NCBI RefSeq assembly: GCF_004745805.1
Contig: NZ_SRLQ01000019.1
Location: forward strand, 35,447 to 99,446
Source: Mycolicibacterium sp. CH28
Lineage (GTDB): Bacteria; Actinomycetota; Actinomycetes; Mycobacteriales; Mycobacteriaceae
Direction of reading: 5' to 3'
Length of the DNA: 64,000 bases
Position numbers and translations under genes: made by a program. Positions 40,322 to 49,637 of the stretch are shown here, piece after piece; the stretch's first letter is position 1; the number at the start of each line of letters is the position of its first letter. The notes beneath the pieces are model-generated. The model did not search any database. It was given only the letters and a program-made list of their open reading frames with translations, and had not been told where the DNA came from.

Positions 40322-41930
40322 GCGCGTCCGTTCCGGACCGGTCGGCGGTCACGACCGATGCCGCCAGTGACGCCCGCATGACCTTGCCGGTCTGTGTTCG
40401 AGGGATGGTGGCGACGATGACGATTGTCGACGGTCTCGCCATCGCTTCCGCCTCGCGCCGGAAGGAGGCCGCGACGGCTTGTTTGAGCTTGCGCGCCGCG
40501 GGGTCGTCGAGCGCCGTCGACGGGACCACTGCCAGGCCGACGAGTGCCCCGAACTCGGCGTCGGGAATCTCGTAACAGGCCGCTTCGCGAACACCCGGGA
40601 CACTCTCGGCGATGCGGTCGACGTCGTCGGGCGCAACGTTGACGCCACCGGAGATGATCATCTCCGCCGAACGGCCCTTGATGTAGAAAAACCCGTCCTC
40701 GCCGAGTTCCAGAAGGTCGCCGGTGTTCACCCACCCGTCGACCAGGACCTCTTGGGTGCGTGCGGGGTTGTTCCAGTACCCCAGCATGTTCGCCGGAGAT
40801 TTGATCCACAGTGTCCCGGACGTTGCCGACCGGGCGGTACCGGCACCGCGGGGCGGCCCGCTGCCGTCGGCGTCGAGATGGACTTTCACCCCGGGGTACG
40901 GACGTCCGACCGCGCCGGCCTCGATCTTGGCGATCGAGCCGTCCGCCGTCGGTAGGCACAATGCGGTGCAACCCGTCTCGCTCAGACCGTAAACCTGCGC
41001 GGTCTTGATACCGGCCGACTCCATGAACCGCACGTCGGTCGCGATTGCTCGGGACCCGCCGTAGCCCACCATCCGCAACGAGGGAACGCTGGCGCCGGTC
41101 GTCGTCAGTTCGGATACCAGTCGCGAAAGAAGTGTTGGCACAACGCATGTCGTGGCAACCCGGTGTTCGGTGAGAATGTCCAGGAGCGACGCGCCGGCCT
41201 CGCCGCCGGTAACGCATCGGCCACCCCGCATCAGGCAGGTGATGATCCACCAAAGCCCGCCGATGTGCGTCGCGGGCAGCGGCGAGTACGTCGTCTCCCC
41301 CGCCACCCAGTCGACCCAGTCCAATCCTTCCTCCCGCAGGATGTCCTGTACGGCGAAGAAGGTGCGGTTGGCTAGCAGCACCGCCTTTGGCTCACCCGTC
41401 GTTCCGCTGGTGAAAATCATCGCCAGCGGATCATCGGCGCCGACATCCGGGGAAACGAGGGAGTTCTCGTCGTCCTCGAATGGGACCGTTGCGCTTCGTC
41501 CGGCGTGCGCCTGCACGATGATCGCGGGCAGCGCGCCGAGGGCTCCCGATATCTGCACAGGGGGCGTCTGCACGGGCTGGGATGCACCGGCCTGCGGGAT
41601 GAGAATCGCTACGGGGTCGGTGATCTGGGCGAATCGTTCGAGCGTGGCCGCCGGCAGACGGCTGTCGGCCAGCACCGCGATCGCACCGATTTTCGCGCAG
41701 GCCAGCACCGCCAGGTAAGTCTCGGGGCCATTGTCCGACAGCACGACCACCCGATTTCCTCGCGAAACCCCGTGCGCGACCAGTTCAGTGGATAGCCCGT
41801 TGATCTCGGCGACGAGATCGCGGTACCGCAGCGTGCTCGTTCCGTCGCAGCGCTGCAATGCCACGGCATCGGGGAACTGGCGCGCCTGCCCGATGATGCG
41901 GTCCAGGACGGTCAGTGGGAGTGGTGACAT
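40314..41930 (-). CDS. fadD10: Fatty acyl-AMP ligase FadD10 (Rv0099-like)
   Basis: 538 residues. An adenylate-forming enzyme that activates a fatty acid as acyl-AMP and loads the adjacent carrier protein. Motifs: P-loop IFTSGTTGEPKAVL (about 168-181), VYGLSETGC, GWVNTGDLLELGEDGFFYIKG, and the C-terminal catalytic Lys in PRTQTGKVMRA. The start ATG gives MSPLPLTVLDRI. It lies 28 bases downstream of fcoT and overlaps acp, consistent with one operon. Confidence 0.94.
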   Translation of the reverse strand: MSPLPLTVLDRIIGQARQFPDAVALQRCDGTSTLRYRDLVAEINGLSTELVAHGVSRGNRVVVLSDNGPETYLAVLACAKIGAIAVLADSRLPAATLERFAQITDPVAILIPQAGASQPVQTPPVQISGALGALPAIIVQAHAGRSATVPFEDDENSLVSPDVGADDPLAMIFTSGTTGEPKAVLLANRTFFAVQDILREEGLDWVDWVAGETTYSPLPATHIGGLWWIITCLMRGGRCVTGGEAGASLLDILTEHRVATTCVVPTLLSRLVSELTTTGASVPSLRMVGYGGSRAIATDVRFMESAGIKTAQVYGLSETGCTALCLPTADGSIAKIEAGAVGRPYPGVKVHLDADGSGPPRGAGTARSATSGTLWIKSPANMLGYWNNPARTQEVLVDGWVNTGDLLELGEDGFFYIKGRSAEMIISGGVNVAPDDVDRIAESVPGVREAACYEIPDAEFGALVGLAVVPSTALDDPAARKLKQAVAASFRREAEAMARPSTIVIVATIPRTQTGKVMRASLAASVVTADRSGTDARG

Positions 41931-41958
41931 CGTAGGTGACTGCTTTCTGCCCGGCGCA

Positions 41959-42504
41959 CTACGGAATGTTCAAGGCGGCCAGCTCCACCTCACCCGAGGC
42001 GGCGCCACCGTCTGCATCCCAGAACTCGATAGAGCACGGGACCTTCAGATAACGCCAGCGGCGGTCCACGACCTCGAAGTCCTTACAGATCAGCCGGGCC
42101 GAGAATCGGTGGGCGTTGATCGGTCGCCGGAATCGCGAGGAGGTGGTCTTGATCAACATGCTGGGGAGTTGGTGGTCGAAGTAGTCCTCGATCGACCAGC
42201 CCACCAACGGCGGGATCTCCTCGTTGAGGACGGCGGGGGCGAAGGCACTGTAGGCGAGCTGGTTGAAGCACAGCAGCATCTCGACCGCGTTGAAGTGCCC
42301 GGTGCTCCGTATGTAAGCGGGTTCGTCGATGCTGAAGTTGCCCACCGCATACACCGAGTCTTCGGTTGCCCGGTACTCGGCGTCAATCAGGTAGCGACAC
42401 CCCTTGTAGGCGTAGGGCTCCAGGACCCGGACCAGAAGATCCTCGGGAATGGGGCTGGTGCTGATGAGGTCGTCCCGGACCGGTGTCAGGTCGGCGGTGC
42501 TCAT
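41959..42504 (-). CDS. fcoT: Thioesterase / glycine-adduct enzyme of INLP synthesis (FcoT, Rv0098-like)
   Basis: 181 residues from ATG overlapping the previous stop (ATGA), two residues shorter than Mtb FcoT as I recall it. A hot-dog-fold enzyme first described as a long-chain acyl-CoA thioesterase; in INLP pathways its homologues (ScoD/MmaD type) add glycine to an alpha,beta-unsaturated acyl carrier. Near-identical phrases include CRYLIDAEYRATEDSV, YIRSTGHFNAVEMLLCFNQL and PCSIEFWDADGGAASGE. Confidence 0.95.
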   Translation of the reverse strand: MSTADLTPVRDDLISTSPIPEDLLVRVLEPYAYKGCRYLIDAEYRATEDSVYAVGNFSIDEPAYIRSTGHFNAVEMLLCFNQLAYSAFAPAVLNEEIPPLVGWSIEDYFDHQLPSMLIKTTSSRFRRPINAHRFSARLICKDFEVVDRRWRYLKVPCSIEFWDADGGAASGEVELAALNIP

Positions 42505-43370
42505 GCGGCATATCCCGGTGTTTCCAGGCCGTCGAGCATGGTCAGCCGATATGTCGTCAGAGTGCCCGAGGCGGTGCCGTGCTTCGCGCGGTGCATCAGA
42601 ACTCGGTTGTCCCACAACACGATGTCGCCGACCTCGTAGTGCTGGGTGTGGATGAACGGGGACGCCAATTCGGGATCGAGCTGTCCCGTCGCCGTCATGA
42701 GCTCGTGCAGGATCCCCGGATCGAGCAGCTCGCCGTCGGCGTCCTCGATCTTCGTGGTGCCCGACGCACAGATGTACAGAATCTCTTCGCCGGTATCGGG
42801 ATGGCGTATTACCGTGGGCCACTTTATCGGTGGCGTCGTCTTGGTGATCTCGTCCCATACCTCGCCGATCGGCCGGTAGACGTCGGCCGGCCGGATCTTG
42901 ATGTGACGCCGGGGGTCATGGGTGCTGAAGGTGCCCCGGACCGGATCCTGCTTCGTGGCGGGCAGCGACTCCCAGACCCTGTTCAGATCGATGAAGTAGG
43001 TACCCCGGTCATGGCTGGGCACCGCGAGCGGAAGGACCATCGAGAACGCAAAGGGCTCGGGCATGAACATGTAGTCGATGTGCCAGAACGCGCCGGTTTT
43101 CGGGACGCCACGGCCCTCCTCGGTCGAGGACACGAAGATCTCCGGGTGCTCCTCGTGGTGATACATCGGCTCGTAGTACGGAACGATGTCGCCGATGATG
43201 TTGCCGAGTTGGATGAACTCCTCGGCAGAGGGGTGCACATCTTTGAGGACGACGAGCTTGTTCTGGTAGACGACCTCCCGGATCTCGTCCCTGGTGATGT
43301 CGTCCAAGTTCTTTGGGTCGATCCCGGTGATCTGCGCACCAAGGCCCGAGCCCTTCACGTTGAGTGTCAT
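42501..43370 (-). CDS. Fe(II)/2-oxoglutarate-dependent isonitrile-forming oxidase (Rv0097-like)
   Basis: 289 residues from the ATG giving MTLNVKGSGLG, the same length I recall for Rv0097; an ATG four codons earlier is possible. A TauD-type non-haem iron oxygenase. Iron ligands: H-x-D in FWHIDYMFMPEP (near residue 96) and the distal histidine in VLMHRAKHG. The 2-oxoglutarate arginine region TLTTYRLTML follows. Homologues ScoE and MmaE convert the N-carboxymethyl amino group of an acyl chain to an isonitrile. All catalytic residues appear present. It is coupled to fcoT by a four-base overlap. Confidence 0.95.
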   Translation of the reverse strand: MTLNVKGSGLGAQITGIDPKNLDDITRDEIREVVYQNKLVVLKDVHPSAEEFIQLGNIIGDIVPYYEPMYHHEEHPEIFVSSTEEGRGVPKTGAFWHIDYMFMPEPFAFSMVLPLAVPSHDRGTYFIDLNRVWESLPATKQDPVRGTFSTHDPRRHIKIRPADVYRPIGEVWDEITKTTPPIKWPTVIRHPDTGEEILYICASGTTKIEDADGELLDPGILHELMTATGQLDPELASPFIHTQHYEVGDIVLWDNRVLMHRAKHGTASGTLTTYRLTMLDGLETPGYAA

Positions 43371-43445
43371 CTGATCTCTCATCTCATTCGTCTGCCCGAC
43401 GCGCGATCTGGCGTTCGGTCTCGTGGCAAAGCCGCGAGAAAGTGC

Positions 43446-44882
43446 TCATTCCCACTTCTGCGGTCCGGGGTCGTCGGCTGCCCAACCGGCGGGGAGCAAG
43501 GGGACCGTGGTGTTACCACCGTCGCTGGATAGTTGAGCCAGGCCGCCGGCAGTGGCACCGGCTCTGGCCGCCGTGCCGGCGAAGCCGAGTGACCCGGCCC
43601 CCTGACTGCTTGCAGTCACCGGATTTGGCCCGGTGTCGCCGGCGGTGTCGGCATCCATCGTGGCCGGTGTCTCGAGAAACTCGTGGCGGTACCCGCGCGA
43701 GCGGGCACGGGCCTTGCCGCTCTGCCGCCCACGCCCGCGGGCAGCCGCCGCAGACCGGGCGGCGGCGACGGCGGCGACCGCCTCGCTCATCGAATCAGCG
43801 CCCTTTGTACCGGCTTTGGGCCCGGCGCCCACGGCGGGCGGCGGGAACGCAGGGATCAGGTAGCTGATCGTGGGCGCGGACGCAGGGCTGGCGGCGGGCG
43901 CCGAGGCGGGCGCGTTCGCCGATGGGCTGGGCGCCGGCGGGCTGGCGGTTGGGGCCACCGACGGAGCCAGCGCTACCCCGGCGCCCAGCTCCGTCCCGGT
44001 CCTCTGTCCGGCGTTGCTGTCGGCCGCAGTGGGGAGGAACTCGACTGCGGGGTCGTCGTTCAACAGCAAGGCCAGGGCGCTCAGGGCGCTCAGGGCGCTC
44101 AACGCAGGCAGGAAGAAGGGCAGGAGCAGCAGACCATAGGAGGCGTAATACGGGATCCAGAGGATCTCGTAGAGAGCCGCCGCAATGGCGGTGAGGAACA
44201 ACGCTGCCGCCGGACTGAACCCGAGACGCTCGAAGAACGCCAGAAAATACTTGTACGGGTCGGCAATGAAATCCGAGATGTCCTTGATGAGCTGACTGAT
44301 CCAGCTCGACACGTTGCCCGCGGTACTCGCCGCTTCCCCGCCGGGGGCGAGAATGAAGGGTGCCGGCTCCGCGGGCGGAATGGCCGCGGTCACGGCCTCG
44401 GTGATCGCTTGGTAGACGACCATCGTCTCGGCAGCCTGAATCCACATGCGGACGTAGTCGGCTTCGTTGACGGCAATGGGGATCGTATTGATACCGAAGA
44501 AGTTTGTGCCGACGAGCACACCATGAGCGATGTGGTTGGCGGCCAGTTCGGCCGGACTGGGCATGGCCGCCAAGGCAGTGCCGTACGCCGCGGCGATCGT
44601 GTCGTGGGCGCCGGCGGTAGCCGCACTGCCGGCAGCCGCCCGTTCGAGCCAGGCCAGATATGGAACGTGAGCAGCCACGTACTGTTCAGCGCTTGGCCCC
44701 TGCCAGCTGGTCGTCTGCACGTCGGCGAGCAAGCTGCTCAGTTCCGTCGCGGCGTCGGCGTAGGCCACACTCAGTTGCTGCCACTGCGCGGCGGCGGCAA
44801 GCAGCGATCCCGGTCCCGGGCCGGCAGTCAGCAGCGCTGAGTGCACCTCGGGCGGAACAGCCATCCAGACCGGGGCCGTCAC
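43446..44882 (-). CDS. PPE1: PPE-family protein at the head of the INLP operon (Rv0096/PPE1-like)
   Basis: 478 residues from GTG preceded by AGGAGGTGGACCC, an almost perfect Shine-Dalgarno sequence that decides the start. The PPE domain (first 180 residues) begins APVWMAVPPEVHSALL and has WQQLS and the WxG turn TSWQGPSAEQYVAA. Central hydrophobic helices (FFLPALSALSALSALALL, from a 9-bp microrepeat) could insert in membranes. The Ala/Pro/Ser-rich C-terminus ends LLPAGWAADDPGPQKWE, like the PPE-PPW subfamily. It has no PE partner gene beside it. It stands 75 bases upstream of the oxidase gene. Confidence 0.92.
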   Translation of the reverse strand: MTAPVWMAVPPEVHSALLTAGPGPGSLLAAAAQWQQLSVAYADAATELSSLLADVQTTSWQGPSAEQYVAAHVPYLAWLERAAAGSAATAGAHDTIAAAYGTALAAMPSPAELAANHIAHGVLVGTNFFGINTIPIAVNEADYVRMWIQAAETMVVYQAITEAVTAAIPPAEPAPFILAPGGEAASTAGNVSSWISQLIKDISDFIADPYKYFLAFFERLGFSPAAALFLTAIAAALYEILWIPYYASYGLLLLPFFLPALSALSALSALALLLNDDPAVEFLPTAADSNAGQRTGTELGAGVALAPSVAPTASPPAPSPSANAPASAPAASPASAPTISYLIPAFPPPAVGAGPKAGTKGADSMSEAVAAVAAARSAAAARGRGRQSGKARARSRGYRHEFLETPATMDADTAGDTGPNPVTASSQGAGSLGFAGTAARAGATAGGLAQLSSDGGNTTVPLLPAGWAADDPGPQKWE

Positions 44883-44911
44883 GGGTCCACCTCCTAGGCC
44901 GTCCACTGGTA

Positions 44912-44926
44912 TGAACGCAGCGTTCA
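44912..44926. promoter_or_regulatory. Palindrome TGAACGCAGCGTTCA upstream of the INLP operon
   Basis: Perfect 7-bp inverted arms around one central base, 30 bases upstream of the PPE start and just before its ribosome binding site, in the 164-base region divergent with the methyltransferase gene. It is a candidate operator for metal-dependent control. No copper-repressor or IdeR consensus is recognised in this region. Confidence 0.45.
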
Positions 44927-45046
44927 ACGCGCGCCGGTTCACGTGCTGTCACACTGATTCCGGTCGGGTAGTCGGGTGTGGCGGGCGAAAAGTTCCCGGC
45001 CATTTCCACAGCAGCGCACATCGAGGGCGCTAGTACGGTGAGAGCC

Positions 45047-45856
45047 ATGCCAGTCATCGACGCCCGCCATCTCGACGGGGTATCCGAAACGGCTTTGCTC
45101 ACCCTGTACCAGCGCGCATCCGAGGCGGCCCGGCCGGACGGCATTCTCGAGGATCCGATGGCCATCGCACTGCGCGATCAGCTCGGGTACGACTTCGACC
45201 ACTTCGGCCGAACCCACCAAGCCACCGCGCTGCGCGCCCTGGCGTTCGACAACGCGTGCCAGCAGTTTCTGGCGGCACATCCGCGTGCCACCATAGTTGC
45301 CCTCGCGGAGGGATTGCAGACCAGCTTCTGGCGGATCGACAACGGTGAGATGAACTGGCTCTCAGTTGATCTGGCACCGGTTGTCGAACTTCGCCGGCGG
45401 CTGCTGCCGACGTCGGATCGGCTGCGGCACTGCGCCCAGTCCGTGCTCGACCACTCCTGGATGGATGCGGTCGAGGACACCGACGGGGTGCTGATCACCG
45501 CCGAGGGCCTGTTCCAATACCTCGACCGAGACTCGGTGCTCGCCCTGATCACGGCGTGCGCGGCCCGGTTTCCCGGCAACCAGCTGGTATTCGACAGCAT
45601 CCCGCGGTTCCTGAGCAGCTACTCCCGCCGACGCGGGATCAAGCTGAGCGAGCACTACACCGCACCTCCGATGCCGTTCTGGTTCACCGCCGACGACTAT
45701 CACGAATTGCAGACCCTGCCGGGCATCGGCTCGGTACGCGAACTGCCGCTACCGCCGGGACGTGGCAGAGTCCTGCGGCGGGTCGGGTCCCTGGCCTACC
45801 GGTCGGCCGCGTTGGCACGGTTTCGCGCCCCGACCAATCTCGTCGAATTCGGCTGA
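45047..45856 (+). CDS. SAM-dependent O-methyltransferase, leucine carboxyl methyltransferase type
   Basis: 269 residues from ATG (MPVIDARHLDGVSETALLTL); an in-frame extension of 23 residues reaches into the promoter and is rejected. The fold is the LCM/PPM class: GILEDPMAIALRDQLGYDF, ATIVALAEGLQTSFWRID (SAM site), WLSVDLAPVVELRRRLL, and VLITAEGLFQYLD. The substrate is unknown, possibly a secreted lipid or the INLP product. Mtb also has a methyltransferase of this general class beside ESX-3 (Rv0281), but on the eccA3 side. The 3' end overlaps mmpL by 61 bases. Confidence 0.85.
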   Translation: MPVIDARHLDGVSETALLTLYQRASEAARPDGILEDPMAIALRDQLGYDFDHFGRTHQATALRALAFDNACQQFLAAHPRATIVALAEGLQTSFWRIDNGEMNWLSVDLAPVVELRRRLLPTSDRLRHCAQSVLDHSWMDAVEDTDGVLITAEGLFQYLDRDSVLALITACAARFPGNQLVFDSIPRFLSSYSRRRGIKLSEHYTAPPMPFWFTADDYHELQTLPGIGSVRELPLPPGRGRVLRRVGSLAYRSAALARFRAPTNLVEFG

Positions 45857-48696
45857 TTGTCAGGTACTTTCGGCCATGGTTCTGGAACCGGCCGGGCCCG
45901 CACCACACGCGGCCACCAGAACCACTTGCCCAGTAAAGCGGCGATCGCCGGCGTCATGAATGCCCGAATCACCAACGTGTCGAACAGTAGGCCCAGGGCG
46001 ATCGTCGTGCCGATTTGGGCGACCACCTTCAGCTCGCTGACCGCCATCGACATCATCGTGAAGGCGAAGACCAGGCCGGCCGATGTGACCACCGAACCCG
46101 TCCCGCCCATGGCCCGGATGATGCCGGTGTTCAGCCCGGCACGGACTTCCTCTTTGAAACGCGCGACAAGCAGCAGGTTGTAGTCCGCGCCGACGGCGAG
46201 AAGGATGATCAGTGACATCGCCATCACCATGAAGTGCAACTCGATGCCGATGAGGTACTGCCACAGCAGCATGGACAGGCCGAAAGACGTCCCGAGCGAT
46301 ACCACCACCGTGCCGACGATCACCGTGGCGGCCACCGCGCTGCGGGTGATGGCCAGCATGATGACGAAAATCAATGACAGCGCGGCGATTCCGGCGATGA
46401 GAAGGTCATAGTTGTTACCCTCTTGCATATCTTTGAACACCGAGGTGGTGCCCCCGACATAGATGGCCGAACCTTCCAGCGGCGTGGCCTTCATCGCCTG
46501 CTTGGCTGCTCGCTTGATGGTGTCGATGTGTTTGATCCCGTCGGGAGTGAGGGGATCGCCTTCGTGCGTGACGATGAACCGCACCGCGTGACCGTCCGGG
46601 GAGAGGAAAATCTTCATCCCCCTCTTGAGTTCGTCGTTGTCGAACGCCTCCGGGGGCAGGTAGAACGAGTCGTCGTTGCGTGATTCGTTGAACGCCTGCC
46701 CCATGGCCGCCTGAGTGTTCTGCATGGCCGCCAGCTGTTTCAACAGTCCGTCCTGGGTGGCGTACATCGTCAGCAACATCGTCTTCATGCGCGTCAGCGT
46801 CTCGATCTGGGCGGGCAGCTGCTGGACGAACCTCGGCATGAGGGCGTCGATGCGATCAAGTCCGGGCAGCAGAGCGGCGATATCGTCGGTCAGGGTGTCG
46901 GTACCGTCGAGGGCGTCGAACATGGACCGCAGTGCTGCACATGCCGGGATGTCGTAACAGTGCGGTTCCCAGTACAGGTAGTTGCGCACCGGCCGGAACG
47001 TGTCATCGAAATCGGCGATACGATCCCGCAATTCCTTGACGTCGGCCGCCATCGTGTTGGTCTTTCCGACCATATCGTGAGTGGTAGTACTCATCTCGGT
47101 CATCAACGCCTGCATTCGCGTCAGGGCGTCGATGCTGTTCTGCATCAGGTCGGCCTGCTCGAGAACGTCCTTCATCCGGTCCTGGAGATAGCTCTGGTTC
47201 AGCGCCTGGACGTTTCCTTGCAGGCTCAGCTGCGCGGGGATCGTGCTGAACTTCAGCGGCATTCCGTCGGGGCGGGTGATCGACTGCACCCGGCTGATGC
47301 CGTCCTGACTGGTGATGTTCCTGGCGATCTTGTCGATCACCAGGAAATCGGCGGGGTTGCGCAGGTCGCGGTCCGTCTCGATCAACAGCACTTCCGGATT
47401 CAGGCGCGCGCTGGAGAAGTGCCGCTCCGCGGCAGCGTAGCCCGCAGTGGAGGGCAGATCCGTTGGCAGGTAGCGACGTTCGTTGTAGTTGGTGCGATAT
47501 CCCAGCAGCGTGAGCAGACCGATCAGTGCGACCACGCTGGTTGCCACCAGAACCGGACCTGGCCACCGGACAATCAGGGCACCGACCTTGCGCCAGCCGC
47601 GAATCCGCATGGCGCGTTTGGGTTCCAGTCGCCCCCGGCGACTGGCGACAGTGACCACTGCCGGCCCCAGCGTGAGCGCCGCCAGGACCGCGACCAGCAT
47701 GCCACTCGCCAAGGGGACGCCCAGGGTCTGGAAGTACGGCAGCCGGGTGAAGTGCAGGCACAGCGTCGCACCGGCGATCGTCGAACCGGATGCGAGGATG
47801 ACGTGGGCGGTGCCACCGAACATCGTGTAGTACGCCGATTCCGGGTCGGCACCGCTGGCCCGAGCTTCCTGGTAGCGACCGACCAGGAAGATCGCGTAGT
47901 CGGTGGAGGCCGCGATGGCGAGGGTGACGAGCAGGTTCGTGACGAAAGTGGTCAGCCCGACGAGGTTGGCGTAGGCCAGGGTGGCCACGACCCCACGCGC
48001 CGCCGCCAACTCCACCAGCACCATCGCCAGGACGATCAGCACGGTTCCGACCGAGCGATAGACCAGCAGCAGCATCGCGGTGATGACAACGAAGGTGAGG
48101 CCAACGATGACCACGGCGCTGCGGTCACCGGCGGCCTGCTCGTCAGCCGCCAATGCGGCCGGTCCGGTTACGTAGGCCTCCACCCCCGGCGGAGTAGGGA
48201 CCTGCCCGACGATGTCTCTGACTGCCGTGATCGACGCGTTGGCGGCAGTCTCACCCTGGTTGCCGACCAGATACACCTGCGCATAGGCGGCTTTGCCGTC
48301 GTTGCTCTGCGCACCAGCGGAAGTCAGCGGATCGCCCCAGAAATCCTGGACGTGCTCGACATGACGCTTGTCCGCCTGGAGCCGACCGACGACCGAGTCG
48401 TAGTAGCGATGCGCGTCGGCGCCGAGGGGCTGCTGACCTTCCAGCACGATCATGGCCGAGCTGTCGGAGGTGTATTCGCCGAAGATCTGACCAACGCGCT
48501 TCATGGCGATGACCGACGGAGCGAAGTCCGGGGTCATCTGCACCGAGCGCATCGCGCCGACGGCCTCCAGTTGCGGGACGGCCGTGTTCAGGGCGGCAAC
48601 CGCGACGACCCACCCGAGAATTATCGGGATGGCAAGGCGCCGAATCCAGGTCGCCAGGGCGGACCGTTTCGGTTCCGGCGCGGCGTCACCGCTCAT
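45796..48696 (-). CDS. mmpL: MmpL-family RND transporter of MmpL4/5 type
   Basis: 966 residues from ATG overlapping the eccE3 stop (ATGA), which decides the start. N-terminus LAIPIILGWVVAVAALNTAVPQLE, typical of MmpL4/5. Two periplasmic (porter) regions lie between membrane bundles of five or more helices each. Proton-relay Asp-Tyr pairs are intact: STDYAIFLVGRYQEA and GADYNLLLVARFKEE. The long coiled-coil-like second loop (QADLMQNSIDALTRMQAL) has two cysteines (CYDIPAC), as in MmpL4/5. MmpL4 and MmpL5 export mycobactin siderophores with MmpS partners; no mmpS is here. Last gene of the ESX-3 operon and close to the INLP genes, so a metallophore substrate is suspected. Confidence 0.93.
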   Translation of the reverse strand: MSGDAAPEPKRSALATWIRRLAIPIILGWVVAVAALNTAVPQLEAVGAMRSVQMTPDFAPSVIAMKRVGQIFGEYTSDSSAMIVLEGQQPLGADAHRYYDSVVGRLQADKRHVEHVQDFWGDPLTSAGAQSNDGKAAYAQVYLVGNQGETAANASITAVRDIVGQVPTPPGVEAYVTGPAALAADEQAAGDRSAVVIVGLTFVVITAMLLLVYRSVGTVLIVLAMVLVELAAARGVVATLAYANLVGLTTFVTNLLVTLAIAASTDYAIFLVGRYQEARASGADPESAYYTMFGGTAHVILASGSTIAGATLCLHFTRLPYFQTLGVPLASGMLVAVLAALTLGPAVVTVASRRGRLEPKRAMRIRGWRKVGALIVRWPGPVLVATSVVALIGLLTLLGYRTNYNERRYLPTDLPSTAGYAAAERHFSSARLNPEVLLIETDRDLRNPADFLVIDKIARNITSQDGISRVQSITRPDGMPLKFSTIPAQLSLQGNVQALNQSYLQDRMKDVLEQADLMQNSIDALTRMQALMTEMSTTTHDMVGKTNTMAADVKELRDRIADFDDTFRPVRNYLYWEPHCYDIPACAALRSMFDALDGTDTLTDDIAALLPGLDRIDALMPRFVQQLPAQIETLTRMKTMLLTMYATQDGLLKQLAAMQNTQAAMGQAFNESRNDDSFYLPPEAFDNDELKRGMKIFLSPDGHAVRFIVTHEGDPLTPDGIKHIDTIKRAAKQAMKATPLEGSAIYVGGTTSVFKDMQEGNNYDLLIAGIAALSLIFVIMLAITRSAVAATVIVGTVVVSLGTSFGLSMLLWQYLIGIELHFMVMAMSLIILLAVGADYNLLLVARFKEEVRAGLNTGIIRAMGGTGSVVTSAGLVFAFTMMSMAVSELKVVAQIGTTIALGLLFDTLVIRAFMTPAIAALLGKWFWWPRVVRARPVPEPWPKVPDNQPNSTRLVGARNRANAADR

Positions 48697-49637
48697 GACG
48701 GCACCGCGACACCATCGGCGCTCCAGTGCGCCAACGCCGGCCCGGTCACCGGGCACACCTCGGCATCGAGCGGTGTCGTCGACTCCGGAGCCAGCGCGCG
48801 CAGCGCCGCCCACTGCGTACCGGCCCGCACGACCAGCCCGTCCAGCGGCGCCTTCGACCCGGGCAGCGCTTCGGTACGGATCGCACACGCCGCGGCCAGG
48901 CCACCCCCGCTCACCTCGATCGCGGTCCACAGCTCGTCGAATCCTTCTGACCACAGCGCGGTCAGCGTCTCGGGCAGTGTGTCAACGGCGATGCTGTAGG
49001 CCGCTACGAAGCCCGAAGAACCGTCGGCGACCGCGCGCCAGTGTTCCCGAGCCTGCGACCCCAACAGGTCCGGGACGGCGAGGTCGGTTCCGGTGACCGC
49101 CCAGCCCCGCTCACGGAGCTCGTCGGCAAGCCGACGAGCGGTGAGATCGGCCGTCCGCCGCAGCGGAATCTTCGTCGACCGCGCCTGTAGCGCAGGCAAA
49201 TTCGCCGCCACCGACATGGTCAACCCGATCCAGGTGGTCCGTCCGGCCGGGGTGTCGCGGCTGGTGACACGTACGGCGTCGCAACGCAGACCGTAGCGGT
49301 CGAGGTAGCCGGCGATCAGGTCGAAGGGCACCCCGCGGTGGCCGCCGTCGATCACCCGCAGCACCGCCGTCGTGCGGGCGTCGGTACCCGTCAGCGTCAC
49401 CGCCGGAGGAACACCACATTCGAGACGGCGACGGCCGAACAGCAGCCCGAACCTGCGGCGCACAATCGTCGTCAGATGCAGCCCGCGCCACCACCCGAAC
49501 AGCAGCGCCATCACACCAACAGCCACGCCCAGCGCCCAGCGTTCGGGAACCGTACGCCACGGGTAGCCGATCACTGCGGGAGCTACGGCCAACAACGCCA
49601 ACGTCACTCGACCGGTCCCCGGCACCACGATGCTCAC
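48693..49637 (-). CDS. eccE3: ESX-3 membrane-complex component EccE3
   Basis: 314 residues from GTG, overlapping mycP3 by four bases (GTGA). Two N-terminal transmembrane segments (VTLALLAVAPAVIGYPW; WALGVAVGVMALLFGWW) anchor a soluble domain. EccE sits at the rim of the type VII pore. Length is close to the Mtb protein (about 331). Coupled upstream to mycP3 and downstream to mmpL. Confidence 0.93.
   Translation of the reverse strand: MSIVVPGTGRVTLALLAVAPAVIGYPWRTVPERWALGVAVGVMALLFGWWRGLHLTTIVRRRFGLLFGRRRLECGVPPAVTLTGTDARTTAVLRVIDGGHRGVPFDLIAGYLDRYGLRCDAVRVTSRDTPAGRTTWIGLTMSVAANLPALQARSTKIPLRRTADLTARRLADELRERGWAVTGTDLAVPDLLGSQAREHWRAVADGSSGFVAAYSIAVDTLPETLTALWSEGFDELWTAIEVSGGGLAAACAIRTEALPGSKAPLDGLVVRAGTQWAALRALAPESTTPLDAEVCPVTGPALAHWSADGVAVPS

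Noticed and set aside
42501..43382. Possible taurine dioxygenase (tauD)
   Set aside because: The TauD fold is shared, but length, neighbours and near-identical phrases fit the Rv0097 isonitrile oxidase.
44076..44104. 9-bp microrepeat (GCGCTCAGG) in the PPE gene, considered as a phase-variable tract
   Set aside because: Only three units, and each adds three codons in frame, so it would change the length of a hydrophobic helix rather than switch the gene off.
46960..48999. Plus-strand frame of 679 codons
   Set aside because: Antisense to mmpL, which has clear MMPL motifs and translational coupling to eccE3.
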